Shown: positions 20,391 through 32,537 of the stretch, one piece after another
Layout of the letters: each line of letters begins with the position of its first letter
Numbering within the stretch: position 1 is the first letter of the stretch
Assembly (NCBI RefSeq): GCF_037975245.1
Contig: NC_092577.1
Location: 1,360,001-1,424,000 of the forward strand
Length of the DNA: 64,000 nucleotides
Reading direction: 5' to 3'
Origin: Apostichopus japonicus
Lineage: Eukaryota; Echinodermata; Holothuroidea; Aspidochirotida; Stichopodidae
The notes under the pieces: model-generated
The model's database searches: none
Seen by the model: the letters and a program-made list of their open reading frames with translations, nothing else
What the model was told of the DNA's origin: nothing
Position numbers and translations under genes: made by a program

Positions 20391-21026
20391 TGATATGCCA
20401 CGTTTTGATGTGTCCTCCAATTTTGATAAGGCTTCTATTCTGTATGTGTTCCTTCATGTGTCCTCAAATGTCCAGATACAGAAAACTTAAATTCTTACAG
20501 TAGCTACATTGATAAGGTTTCTCTCCTGTGTGTGTTCTTCTACTGTATGAGTCCTCAAATGTCCAGAAAAAGCACAAATTCTCTTACAGTAGCTGCACTG
20601 ATAAGACTTCTCTCCTGTGTATTATCTTTCATGTCCCCTCAAGTGTCCAGATAAAGCAAACATTTTGTCACAGAAAGCACACCAATCAGATTTTTCCTAG
20701 TGTGATTTTATATGTTTCTTCAAACCAGAAGCTTAAGCAAACTTTTTTGTCACAGTAGTCACACTGATAAGGCTTCTCTCCTGTATGAAGTTTTTCAAGT
20801 GTCCTCAAATTTCTAGATTGAGCTAACATTTTCTTGCAGTAACTACACTGAAAGGCTTCTATCCCGTGTGTGTTCTTACATGTATATTCAACTGTCCAGA
20901 TCTAGCAAACATTTTCTCACAGTATTTACACTGATAAGGCTTCTCTCCTGTGTGGGTTCTTTCATGGCTCCTCATTTGTCCAGATCTAGCAAACATTTCC
21001 TCACAGTAGCTACACTGATAAGGCTT
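20391..21026 (-). pseudogene. Decayed zinc fingers downstream of gene A
   Basis: The minus strand continues about six to seven C2H2 repeats after the stop of gene A. The first one or two are near perfect (KPYQC.YCE.MFARSGQ), then stops, lost Cys or His and frame breaks accumulate. A second TG-stop-KP linker at about 20864 repeats the nonsense that ends gene A. Confidence 0.8.
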
Positions 21027-22852
21027 CTATCCCGTGTGTGTTCTTACATGTTTATTCAACTGTCCAGATCTAGCAAACTTTTTCTCACAGTAGCTACACT
21101 GATAAGGCTTCTCTCCTGTATGTGTTCTTTCATGTATATTCAAATTCCCTGATCCAGCAAACATTTTCCCACAGTAGCTACACTGATAAGGCTTCTCTCC
21201 TGTATGTGTTCTTTCATGTATATTCAACATTCCTGATTCGGCAAACATTTTCTCACAGTAGCTACACTGATAAGGCTTCTGTCCTGTGTGTGTTCTTTCA
21301 TGTATATTCAAATTCCCTGATTGGGCAAACATTTTCTCACAGTAGCTACACTGATAAGGCTTCTCTCCTGTATGTATTCTTTCATGGCTCTTCAAACTAG
21401 AGGCTTGGGCAAACTTTTTCTCACAGTAGGTACACTGATAAGGCTTCTCTCCTGTGTGTGTCCTTTCATGTATATTCAACTGTCCAGATCTAGCAAACTT
21501 TTTCTCACAGTAGCTACACTGATAAGGCTTCTCTCCTGTATGTGTTCTTTCATGTCTCCTCATTTGTCCAGATCCAGCAAAATTTTTCTTACAGTAGTTA
21601 CACTGATAAGGCTTCTCTCCTGTATGTGTTCTTTCATGTCTCCTCATTTGTCCAGATCCAGCAAACTTTTTCTCACAGTAGCTACACTGATAAGGCTTCT
21701 CTCCTGTGTGTGTTCTTTTATGTATATTCAACTCTCCTAATTGGGCAAACATTTTCTTACAGTAGCTACACTGATAAGGCTTCTCTCCTGTATGTGTTCT
21801 TTCATGTATATTCAAATTCCCTGATTCAGCAAACATTTCCTCACAGTAGCTACACTGATAAGGCTTCTCTCCTGTATGTATTCTTTCATGGCTCTTCAAA
21901 TTAGCAGAGTGGGCAAACTTTTTCTCACAGTAGGTACACTGATAAGGCTTCTCTCCTGTATGTGTTTTTTCATGTCTCCTCATTTGTCCAGATCTAGCAA
22001 ACATTTTCTCACAATACCTACACTGAAAAGGCTTCTCTCCTGTGTGTGTTCTTTCATGTATGTTCAACTGTCCAGATCTAGCAAACTTTTTCTCACAGTA
22101 GCTACACTGATAAGGCTTCTCTCCTGTATGTGTTCTTTCATGTATATTCAACTGTCCAGATCTAGCAAACTTTTTCTCACAGTAGCTACACTGATAAGGC
22201 TTCTCTCCTGTATGTATTCTTTCATGGCTCTTCAAAATAGCAGCGTGGGCATACTTTTTGTCACAGTATTTACACTGATAAGGCTTCTCTCCTGTATGTA
22301 TTCTTTCATGGTTCTTCAAACTACCAGCGTGGGCATACTTTTTGAAACAGTATTTACACTGATAAGGTTTCTCTCCTGTGTGTGTTCTTTCATGAATCTT
22401 CAAGTTATCAGCACGGGTATACTTTTTGTCACAGTATTTACACTGATAAGGTTTCTCTCCTGTATGTATTCCTTCATGCCTCTTCAAACTAGCAGCTTTG
22501 GCAAACTTTTTGTCACAGTAGTTACACTGATAGGACCTCTCTCCTGCATGTGTTCTTTCATGTTTTTCCACACTTCCAGTGTGAGTAAACAGCTTGCTGC
22601 CATCAACAATGTTGTCAGGATTCTCTCCTCTATAAAGTGTACAATTCTCTGTCTGATTTGGTTTCCCTATAATTTGTTTAGTATCGCCAGAGGATTTTTC
22701 TCCATTATTGACCTCATCCTCCAGGCTGAATAAAACATGACATGAGTAGCTATCAACTGGTTCCACAGACTCCTTTTCTTCCTTCTTAACATCCTGTTGA
22801 TGTCCTTGGTGATGTGTGTGAGCAATGTGTCCAGAGGACAGTCCCTTCGATA
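21027..22852 (-). CDS. Zinc-finger gene A, exon 2: C2H2 array, 18 fingers
   Basis: The acceptor AATTCTCAG|TATCG joins in phase with exon 1 (24015-24078) to give 629 residues. About 110 N-terminal residues hold no KRAB, SCAN or BTB domain (SSGHIAHTHHQGHQQDVKKE, then an acidic stretch). A one-finger-like His-only remnant ([13 protein letters not shown]) leads into 18 C-x2-C-x12-H-x3-H fingers joined by TGEKPYQ linkers, so a nuclear DNA-binding protein is expected. Helices repeat heavily; fingers 5, 6 and 13 are identical (KKFARSGQLNIH). The frame ends at TAG (21027-21029) replacing Glu in a TGEKP linker, with more fingers beyond. Gene A is the first of four paralogues on this strand. No orthologue name can be given. 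Confidence 0.9.
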
Positions 22853-24014
22853 CTGAGAATTTAAGTAAAACAAGGTGAAACAGACAATACTGTCAGCATA
22901 GTGAATCCTATCATGTGAAGAAAAAAAACTGATTCAGAATATTGCAGTTTTTAAATGAGAATATTTCATTTAGGACTATGTAGAGTCACTCTCAACCTTG
23001 CTATTTTTAAGTGATCAGGAAAGTTCTTTCACTGATGTGAGATTATTAACAAGGTTATTGAGATGGGCTTTTCAATTAGCAGTGTGGAATATTTTTCTCT
23101 TCAACGTAAGTTTCACATTGTCACCAGACAATCCTTTAAAATCGAACACAAATCCAACCACAATCTTTAGCTTATATTGACAGAGATTCTCGTGAATACA
23201 ATACAGTACCTCCGGACAACAGAGCAAAATCTAGCTCTCTTTTGGATATATCCAATCCTCTTTCCACATTCCATATCGACATTAAGGGTTACAAAATACG
23301 TTTACAGGAATAGTGGAGTCTTGAGGGTCTTTTTGAGTGTTTGTGGTTCTCTGTTTCCAGGATGATGTTCAAATGCTTCGAGTTAAGAACATTTTAGGAT
23401 TTTTGCCGAAAATATATATACAGAGCCAACTGATGTCAAGATAAATCTTGGAGGGTAAGTGCTATATACAGACATTACAGTATTAAAAAATTCAGAGACG
23501 TTTCCCATGTAAAATAAAGCGAATGAAATTATTAAATTATCTGAGATGCCAGGCCTGTGCTCAAGGAATTTCATATATTATAAACGTTCACGCTTACTGT
23601 ATCATATCATTTATTGAAGCTGCCTCTAAAACCTCTGAATTATTCATAGCCATGCAGTATACAAAATCAAGGATATTCCCAGGAAAGTATTTTTTAAAGT
23701 GGGGTCATTCTGTGAACATATTATTTGTCCGGAGACATTACATGAAATCCAGTGACAGCAGTCCCTGGAAAACAAAGACGTCTGGTCGGGTTAACTTAAA
23801 AATTAAGCTTGCACTAAGATTTAGAACTGCCCTTACATAATATATATATTCTATCCTGTTTTCAGTAATTCATTCTTCGCTCATCTCTTTAGAGAAGTCT
23901 TAAGCACTTAATTTGTTTTGGTTTTTTTGTTGTTGAGCCCATCATGGTACTGCTGTTACTAGGGTCATTTTATATGCTTATACAATATCACTAGACTTTT
24001 CGCGGAACCGTTAC
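22853..24014 (-). other. Intron of zinc-finger gene A
   Basis: A 1.16-kb GT-AG intron. Most of it (for example CTTTTCAATTAGCA.TGTGGAA and GGTTACAAAATACGTTTACA) is matched in genes C and D, showing that the intron was duplicated with the exons. No element is recognised in this copy. Confidence 0.8.
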
Positions 24015-24078
24015 CTGTGTTAAAAGTGTTATCATGTAATGGTGACACTGGTTCCACCTTTACGGATATCTGAAACAT
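24015..24078 (-). CDS. Zinc-finger gene A, exon 1 (start codon, SUMO-type motif)
   Basis: ATG at 24076-24078 opens MFQISVKVEPVSPLHDNTFN and the exon ends ACAG|GTAACGG after 64 bp. The split codon G|TA gives Val and continues SKGLSSGH in exon 2. VKVE fits the psi-K-x-E sumoylation consensus. Near-identical exons lie in front of C, D and orphan E, and a diverged one precedes B. Confidence 0.85.
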
Positions 24079-24539
24079 TTTCTTTCCCGTGGATAAGTGC
24101 TCGGTAAATGATCTTCTGCTAATATTGCGGTTGATCTGTTTCGTCTTGCGATTTCTTTTTTCTAACTCTAAGCTTGGTAATATTTAACAAGAGCCGAACG
24201 GTTCCATGCTTGGTGTTGTGTATCATCACCATAATAACATAGCTGTGACTAATATCCAAGAACTCCAAACCTACATCGTACCTGAGTGACAGTCTAGTGA
24301 CCACACCTATAATAACCTAACATCCAATGGAATCTTTTCATTTCTTAAAATTCTCTAGCCTCCGCCCCCAAAACACGAAAAAACTCACGCACGCATCAAA
24401 GTGTTTGATACAAATTCTTTAAATCATAACGTTATAACTTAGAAGAGATATCTGTCTTCAATGAAAAACTATAAGAGACACTTTACTAACAACTGGCTAC
24501 CATAACGATAAGAACACATACTGTATATCACACAAGGCA

Positions 24540-25330
24540 ATGATGACTCAGTGATACACCTGAGGGTCTCATGCAAAGTAACCTAAAACTGCATCCAAAT
24601 CCCTGAAAGGCAGTTGACCTAAGTCTGGCACATTCTGTAAATAGGAGGCAATGTCATGAAAGACACAGCCTGACACACATGAGAGTCTCATGCACCATCA
24701 CCTGAGCACTCTATGCACCAATTCTTCAAAGGCAGATCTGAGTCTTTCATTCACTCTCAAAATAAGAGACAGTTTCCTGAATAACTCTGCCTGACACACA
24801 TGAGGGTCTCATCAGTGCACCATCACCAGAGTCAGATCATGGTGGGGACAGTGGGACGTGTCCCCACCTACTTTTTCAGTGGTGGGGACATGATATACCG
24901 TGTCCCCGCCAATTGTCTTGACCAAACGCTGCGTTTCAAATTCCCCTATATTGAACTTTGGCGCAGTTTGTTCCGGCATTGTGCAAATGACATGGTATAA
25001 ATGACGAGAATTATTACTATTGACACTGTTAGGCGTGACTTCTCCGCTGAAGTATTAACACATGCTATCATATGAAACTTAATCTATACGCGAGACTGGT
25101 AAATTGTGATCGGCAAAACGGACTGGGTGCGAACAAAACAATCGTTAACAACTCATACTGTGTGTTCGCAATTTGAGCTAGCTTCATGTCCTGCGGCGTT
25201 TCCACTTACAGTTGAATTACCTGAAATTTGGTCAATTTCAGGAGACCTGGGGGTCTCATGCACAATCACCTGAGTACTCTATGCACCAAATCTTCAAGCA
25301 GATCTGAGTCTTTTATTCACTCTAAAAAAA
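24540..25330. repeat. Short tandem copies split by a GTGGGGAC insertion
   Basis: A ~125-bp phrase (CTGACACACATGAGGGTCTC, CACCATCACCTGAG, GCAGATCTGAGTCTTTCATT) recurs near 24540, 24665, 24790 and 25245. Between about 24822 and 25243 it is interrupted by an insert that begins with a perfect hairpin, GGTGGGGACA (24841) and TGTCCCCACC (24859), and carries further GTGTCCCC copies. The insert is non-coding. Confidence 0.6.
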
Positions 25331-25612
25331 ATGTCCAGATAAAGAAATAATTTACTTGTTAAAACTTTATTATTAAAGAACAGATGAAGAGTATAAAGAG
25401 GAGAGGGTTGTAAGAGATAGCAATTTTCGTTTTCATCAAGTATATTAAAACACATCAAAATCAATAACAGTAATATTTATAAGGCAAACTATAATCAAGT
25501 CACTTGGTTAGAATAAGTGGCCAAGTTGAAACAAACGAATTACGTTAATGCCAATTTTAAACTCTAATTCACTACAATAATGACAATAGCTCTTCAAGTA
25601 CCTTCATTTTCC

Positions 25613-27330
25613 AAACACTCCATCCTACATCTCTTACTTTGATAAGTATACTATGCAAAGACTCCATCCTACATCTCTTACTTTGATAAGTATACTATGC
25701 AAAGACTCCATCCTACATCTCTTACTTTGATAAGTATACTATGCAAACACTATATCCTACATCTCTTACTTTGATAAGTATACTACGCAAACACTCCATC
25801 CTACATCTCTTACTTTGATAAGTATATTATGCAAACACTCCATCCTACATCTCTTACTTTGTTAAGTATACTATGCAAACACTCCATCCTACATCTCTTA
25901 CTTTGATAAGTATACTATGCAAACACTATATCCTACATCTCTTACTTTGATAAGTATACTATGCAAACACTCCATCCTACATCTCTTACTTTGATAAGTA
26001 TACTATGCAAACACTATATCCTACATCTCTTACTTTGATAAGTATACTATGCAAGCACTCCATCCTACATCTCTTACTTTGATAAGTATACTATGCAAAC
26101 ACTATATCCTACATCTCTTACTTTGATAAGTATACTATGCAAACACTCCATCCTACATCTCTTACTTTGATAAGTATACTATGCAAAGACTCCATCCTAC
26201 ATCTCTTACTTTGATAAGTATACTATGCAAACACTATATCCTACATCTCTTACTTTGATAAGTATACTATGCAAGCACTCCATCCTACATCTCTTACTTT
26301 GATAAGTATACTATGCAAACACTATATCCCACATCTCTTACTTTGATAAGTATATTATGCAAACACTCCATCCTACATCTCTTACTTTGATATGTAGACT
26401 ATGCAAACACTCCATCCTACATCTCTTACTTTGATAAGTATATTATGCAAACACTCCATCCTACATCTCTTACTTTGATAAGTATACTATGCAAACACTC
26501 CATCCTACATCTCTTACTTTGATAAGTATACTATGCAAACACTATATCCTACATCTCTTACTTTGATAAGTATACTACGCAAACACTCCATCCTACATCT
26601 CTTACTATGATAAGTATACTATGCAAACACTCCATCCTACATCTCTTACTTTGATATGTAGACTATGCAAACACTCCATCCTACATCTCTTACTTTGATA
26701 AGTATGCTATGCAAACACTCCATCCTACATCTCTTACTTTGATAAGTATACTATGCAAACACTATATCCTACATCTCTTACTTTGATAAGTATACTACGC
26801 AAACACTCCATCCTACATCTCTTACTTTGATAAGTATACTATGCAAAGACTCCATCATACATCTCTTACTTTGATAAGTATACTATGCAAACACTCCATC
26901 CTACATCTCTTACTTTGATAAGTATATTATGCAAACACTCCATCCTACATCTCTTACTTTGATATGTAGACTATGCAAAGACTCCATCCTACATCTCTTA
27001 CTTTGATAAGTATACTATGCAAATACTCCATCCTACATCTCTTACTTTGATAAGTATATTATGCAAACACTCCATCCTACATCTCTCACTTTGATAAGTA
27101 TATTATGCAAACACTCCATCCTACATCTCTTACTTTGATAAGTATACTATGCAAACACTCCATCCTACATCTCTTACTTTGATAAGTATACTATGCAAAC
27201 ACTCCATCCTACATCTCTTACTTTGATAAGTATATTATGCAAACACTCCATCCTACATCTCTTACTTTGATAAGTAAACTATGCAAACACTCCATCCTAC
27301 ATCTCTTACTTTGATAAGTATACTATGATG
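25613..27330. repeat. 44-bp satellite, about 39 copies
   Basis: The unit ACTCCATCCTACATCTCTTA plus CTTTGATAAGTATACTATGC plus AAAC repeats every 44 bp for 1.7 kb. Variants (ACTATATCC, GCACTCC, GATATGTAGAC, AGACTCC) recur in blocks. GCAAGCACTCC units lie 220 bp apart (5 units), which hints at higher-order duplication. Confidence 0.95.
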
Positions 27331-28270
27331 ATGATCATTTTTTTTCTATTGTGAAGAGGAGATTGGGGAGAACTATTAATCTAGAGAGGAAAACAAAGAG
27401 TAAATGCAGTCAAAGGATTGCAGGTTCAACAGCTCTTTGCTCCGCTTCCAACGTGTATATAAACAGGTACCTGTGAGGTACTTGTACTTATAAAAGATGG
27501 ATTCTTACAGCTCCTACAGTATGGGAGACCCTCCACCACCACCACCCCCACCCCCACCCAGGTTGTCTGGTACACTTGTGTGAAGAATTCAAAAGTTACC
27601 ATTGACCAGGGTAATCATTTCCTTGGTGAAGCGCTTTCAGACAGCGCTTTATAAGCATCATTCATTGATTTTGATCGAGTACATACTGTAAGGAATTTTT
27701 TCATGAACCAGAATGAAAACATTTCATGGTTCCTTGATGTTGTTCATTAGTTTCATTCATAGGGAAATTTCTAACAAAGCCCTATACAACAACAGCAATT
27801 TACTGTATGCACACAAACTTTTGTTGCCAAAGTAATGCTAAGCCCTGATATCAATTGCAACACACATCAGTGTGTAAAGACTATCTACCATTATCATCAT
27901 ACCAAGTTTGACGAAATTCCGACTAGTAATAGTAGCCAAGTAATTGCAATTTAGAGTAATTCACATTTGACCCCATGAACTCATTAATATTCATGAAATG
28001 AGCACCAAAATCAACAGGGTTCATCTACTTACTATGGGCCACCCACGCACCAAGTATGGTAATGATTGGTCATTCCCTTGTTGAGTTATCGTGCATACAA
28101 ACTTTTCATAACGAAATATTGCTAAGCCCCCCCCCCCCCCTTATAAATATGAATGATATCAATTGCAACACACATCAGTGTGTGAAGACTATCTACCAAT
28201 ATCATCGTACCAAAATTCCAATAAATAGTAGCCAAGTTATTGCAATTTGGGGTTTTTCACATTTGACCTG
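27331..28270. other. No gene; duplicated intergenic phrases
   Basis: The segment with ATATCAATTGCAACACACAT and GTGAAGACTATCTACCA occurs near 27848 and 28148. A poly-C run lies near 28129. No coding or RNA gene is recognised. Confidence 0.5.
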
Positions 28271-29990
28271 TGACCTCATTAATATTTTTTAACTTTGACC
28301 TCGTATAACTTCGCACACAAAGGTCACACGGGGTCAACCTATTGACATTTAAGATCAGAAGGTACCTTTAAAATCTGAAAATAGCATCGAAACTGTAAAA
28401 ATCCCAAAAACACGAAAAGGTCACCAGAGGTCAAATTGAGGTCAAGGGTCACCCAGATGCGGGTCCAAAACTGGATTACATTGAAGCAACTCCCAACCTT
28501 AACGGACAGTCCGTTCTCAAGATATCATAAAAATACTAGTTTTTATCATTAATTGACCTTTGTTGACCTCGGATCACATGACCGTTAAGTTTGAAAATAT
28601 TCCCCTATACCATTTGCAACTTGTCAAAAAATATCAACCGTGTCACACCTTGGAACTGGGAGTTTTTGGGCTAAATGTCTGAAAATTAACTTTGACCTCG
28701 TATAACTCCGCACACGAAGGTCACACGGAGGTCAACATATTGACATTTATGATCAGAAAGTACTGTACCTTTGATATCTGAAAATAGCATCGAAACTGTA
28801 AAAATCCCCAAAACATGAAAAGGTCACCAGAGGTCAAATTGAGGTCAAGAGTCACCCAGATGCAGGTCGACAATTTGATTACATTGAAGCAACTCCCAAC
28901 CCTAACAGACAATTTGTTCTCAAGTTATCGCATAAATACTAGTTTTTTATCATTAATTGACCTTTGGTGACCTTGGATCATATGACCGGTAGTTTGAAAA
29001 TATTCCCTTATACCATTTGCAACTTGTCCCAAAATATCAATGGTGTCACACCTTAGCCCTGGGAGTTATTGCACTAAATGTCTGAAGATGAACTTTGACC
29101 TCATATAACTTAACACACAAAGGTCACCTTGGGTCAACTTATTGACATTTTTGTTCGGTGAGACGTGAATATAGCATCAAACTATAAAAATTCAAACATT
29201 TTTTCTTTGCCCATTTTCTCCCCCCAAAATACTAGTTTTTTAACATTAATTGACCTTTGGTGACCTCGGATCACATGACTGTAAAGTTTAAAAATATTCC
29301 CCTATACCATTTGCAACTTGTCCAAAAATATCAACCGTGTCACACCTTGGAACTGGGAGTTTTTGGGCTAAATGTCTGAAAATTAACTTTGACCTCGTAT
29401 AACTTCGCACACAAAGGTCACACGGGGGTCAACCTATTGACATTTAAGATCAGAAGGTACCTTTAAAATCTGAAAATAGCATCGAAACTGTACAAATCCC
29501 AAAAACACGAAAAGGTCACCACAGGTCAAATTGAGGTCAAGGGTCACCCAGATGCGGGTCGACAATTGGATTACATTGAAGCACCTCCCAACCCTATCGG
29601 ACATTTCGTTCTCAAATTATCGCAAAAATACTAGTTTTTTATAATTAATTAACCTTTGTTGACCTTCAATCACATTAACGTTATGTTTGGAAACGATCCC
29701 TTACCCCATTCACAACTACTCCCAAAATATCAACAATGTCGGACCCTGTCAATGGGAGTTATTGCTGTTTGTAATATATTGGTTTTTGGCATCTAACTGA
29801 CCTTTGCCGGCACCAAAATCAATGGGGTTCATCTAGTCACTATGGGCCACCCACCCACGAAGTATGGGAGTGATCGGTAATTCCCTTGTTGAGTTATCGT
29901 GCATACAAGCTAAAGCATCACACACACTCACACACGCACGCCAACCTGAATACATAGGTTTCTTTGCTTTAGCAAGGAACCAAAAAGCTG
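28270..29990 (-). repeat. ~400-bp tandem repeat dense in AGGTCA half-sites, with hairpin and (GT)n start
   Basis: AACTTTGACCTCGTATAACT opens units at about 28289, 28687, 29091 (shortened) and 29387. Each unit has many TGACC(T)/(A)GGTCA half-sites, for example AGGTCACCAGAGGTCAAATT followed by GAGGTCA. At the 29990 side, read on the minus strand, the block begins with the GGTTCCTTGCTTTAGC hairpin, then a GT-rich stretch. The same start occurs at 38370 and near 52105. Non-coding dispersed family. Confidence 0.75.
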
Positions 29991-29994
29991 AGAG

Positions 29995-30232
29995 TTGAAA
30001 TGCCGCATTTTGATGTGTCCTCCAATTTCCATACCAAGAAAAGAACAAAAGATTTTCTTACAATAGCTACATTGATAAGACTTCTATCCTGTGTGAGATC
30101 CTTCAAGTGTCCTCAAATGTCCAAAGGCTCATTCTTACAGTAACTACACTGATAAGGCTTCTCTCCTGTGTGTGTTCTTTCATGTATCCTCAGTTTCCAA
30201 GGATCAGCAAACATTTTGTTACAGTAGTTACA
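29995..30232 (-). pseudogene. Decayed zinc fingers downstream of gene B
   Basis: After the TAG of gene B one almost perfect finger follows ([21 protein letters not shown]), then a partial one. A TG-stop linker sits at about 30092 and frame loss follows. Confidence 0.75.
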
Positions 30233-31332
30233 CTAATGAGGCTTCTCTCCTGTGTGTGTTCTTTCATGCCTCTTCAAAGTTTGAGACCGGGCAAACAATT
30301 TCTTACAGTAGCTACATTGATAAGGCTTCTCTCCTGTGTGTGTTATTTCATGTCTCTTTACTCTAGCAACTGTGGCAAACTTTTTGTCACAGTAGTTACA
30401 CTGAAATGGCTTCTCACCTGTGTGTGTACTTTCATGTGTCCTAACTTGTCCAGATTCAGCAAACAATTTCTTACAATAGCTACACTGATAAGGTTTCTCT
30501 CCTGTGTGTGTTTTTTCATGTGTCCTCAATGTTCCAGACTGAGCAAACTTCTTCTTGCAATAGCTACATTGATAAGGCTTCTCTCCTGTGTGAGTTCTTT
30601 CATGTCTCCTTCTTTCTGCAGATGTAAAAAACTTCTTGTCACAGTAGTTGCACTGATAAGGCTTCTCTCCTGTGTGCGTTCTTTCATGTCTCCACATTTG
30701 TCCAGATCCAACAAACTTTCTCTTACAGTAGTTACACTGATAAGGCTTCTCTCCTGTATGCGTTCTTTCATGTGCCTGCAAGCAACCAGTTTGGGAAAAT
30801 GTTTTCCCACAATAGCTACACTGATAAGGCTTCTCTCCTGTATGTGTTCTTTCATGTGTCCTCAAATGTCGACATGAAGAAAATTTTTTCCCACAATAGC
30901 TACACTGATAAGGCTTCTCTCCAGTATGCGTTCTTTCATGTTCCCTCAAACTTGAAGATTGAGCAAACATTTTCTGACAGTAACTACAATGGTAAGGCTT
31001 CTCTGCTTTGTGTGTACTTTCATGTATCTTCAATTGTCTAGATTCAGCAAACATTTTCTCACAGAAGTTGCACTGATAAGGATTCCCTCCTTTATATGTT
31101 CTTTCATGGCTCTTCAAACTAGCAGCTTGAGCAAACATTTGGTCACAGTAGTTTTGTTTGGAATCACCAAAGGAGTTTTCTCCATCATTGGCCTTATCCT
31201 CCAGTCTGAATAAAACATGACATGAGTAGCTATCAAGTGGTTCCCCAGACTCCTTTTCTTTCTTTGTAACATCCTGTTGATGTCCTTGGTGATGTGAGTG
31301 AGCAATGTGTCCAGAGGACAGTCCCGGCGATA
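30233..31332 (-). CDS. Zinc-finger gene B, exon 2: C2H2 array, 10 fingers
   Basis: The acceptor CAATTCTCAG|TATCGCC joins exon 1 (33721-33775) in phase to give 384 residues. The N-terminal region repeats the SPGLSSGHIAHSHHQGHQQD and EPLDSYSCHVLF blocks of the paralogues but is shorter. It runs directly into a degenerate finger ([18 protein letters not shown], one Cys and last His lost), then 10 complete fingers. Helices differ from gene A (SCRHLRTH, TGCLQAH, SAERRRH), so B is the most diverged member. The frame ends with TAG replacing the Gln of the next KPHQC. A nuclear DNA-binding role is expected from the family; targets are unknown. Confidence 0.88.
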
Positions 31333-31972
31333 CTGAGAATTGAAGCAAAACACAAGGTGAAAATAGAAGGCTGTCAGGACATTGGTTCATATTTTAATGT
31401 GACATTTTAAAAGAGATAATTTTCATTTATGACTACAGATCAAAGTTGCATTCAATCTTGCTATTCAGTAGCACCAAGAAGGTTCTAGCACTCCTGTGAA
31501 CTTCATATGGTACTTCAGATGACATTTGAGCTTTGTGCACATGCAGCCTGCAGTGCCCTGCACAAATCTGTGTTCTACAGTACAGTAATTCCTGAAATGA
31601 ATTTGCATACCACACATGAAGTTATTTCAAGCTTCAGTTTTAGGTGTAAAAAGGAGTTTCTGGATATAATGATGATAGCTTTTAAACAAACTTACTAAAA
31701 AGACACATCCTCGTAGCATTTTGGATCAATAAGATTGGAATGTGTAAATATTGAGAGAACTTGTAATTGCATGCATCTGCCAACAGCAGAATAAAGTCAT
31801 CAGATTAAAATGTCTTTGTTTGTCTAAAATTGAATTATAAATTCAGAGTTGTTTGCTAATTTGAATTTATTTCTGGAACATTCATAAAAACCCAGTAACA
31901 ATTCTGTAGGCAATTTTAATCTTGGGATAGTACAGTAGCCTACTGTACATGGAATCAAGCCTATACTAAATG

Positions 31973-32537
31973 AGACCCGTCAACTCTCCCGGTTTTACCG
32001 GGAGAGTCCCAGTTTTACCGGTTTTTGCTTGAATCTCCCGGCCTCCCAGTTTCATATTCTATTCTCCCGGTTTTTTAATGTTTCATCACTTGCAACATTT
32101 CTGAAAATAGCCAACAATTAGTCCTACGCTTTGCAATTCCCCACAGTAACGCTGAACAGGAAAGGCTATTCAGTGTAGTTTGCAAGAACAAGACAGACAG
32201 TACAGTAGGTCAAGTTTCAAGCTTGATGGGACTCTATCTAGCATACTAGCCATGAAGTCACATTACCCAGAGTCCACTGTTCCCTGTTTCAAATGGAAGC
32301 CTACTAAAGAAACCCTGTAGAAAGCGAAGCAAGCTGCTGTAAACTACAACAAGAAACACTGATTGGATGATTCTCTCATTGTATTGCATAAGTAGACTAC
32401 ACTGATTTAGGAGTATTTACAGAATATCATTTCAGTTGGAAATTACCAACCTCATTATTTTCCTCTTGTTCTCCCTATTTTTTGGCCATGAAAAATGTTA
32501 TTCTCCCTATTTTGGGGTCAAACAGGTTGACAGGTCT
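31973..32537 (+). mobile_element. hAT fossil with transposase C-terminal dimerisation motif
   Basis: The ends are inverted (AGACCCGTCAAC at 31973, GTTGACAGGTCT ending 32537), with a CTCTCCCGG/CCGGGAGAG hairpin near the left. From 32121 the plus strand reads VLRFAIPHSNAEQERLFSVV and CKNKTD. After a frameshift it reads SFKLDGTLSSILAMK, then a TAG and KAKQAAVNYNK. HSNAE.ER.FS..KKNKT...LDGTLSSIL is the hallmark of the hAT C-terminal dimerisation region. The rest of the transposase is missing. It lies in the intron of gene B. Confidence 0.75.

Noticed and set aside
21027-22733. Long plus-strand frames across the zinc-finger arrays (repeating [12 protein letters not shown] or [13 protein letters not shown])
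   Set aside because: They are antisense shadows of the 84-bp finger repeat. The minus strand has the C2H2 consensus, splice sites and start. The same applies in 30.1-31.2, 36.0-37.7 and 52.9-55.6 kb.
25613-27330. CRISPR-like regular repeats
   Set aside because: Units are directly adjacent with no unique spacers, and the context is eukaryotic. It is a satellite.
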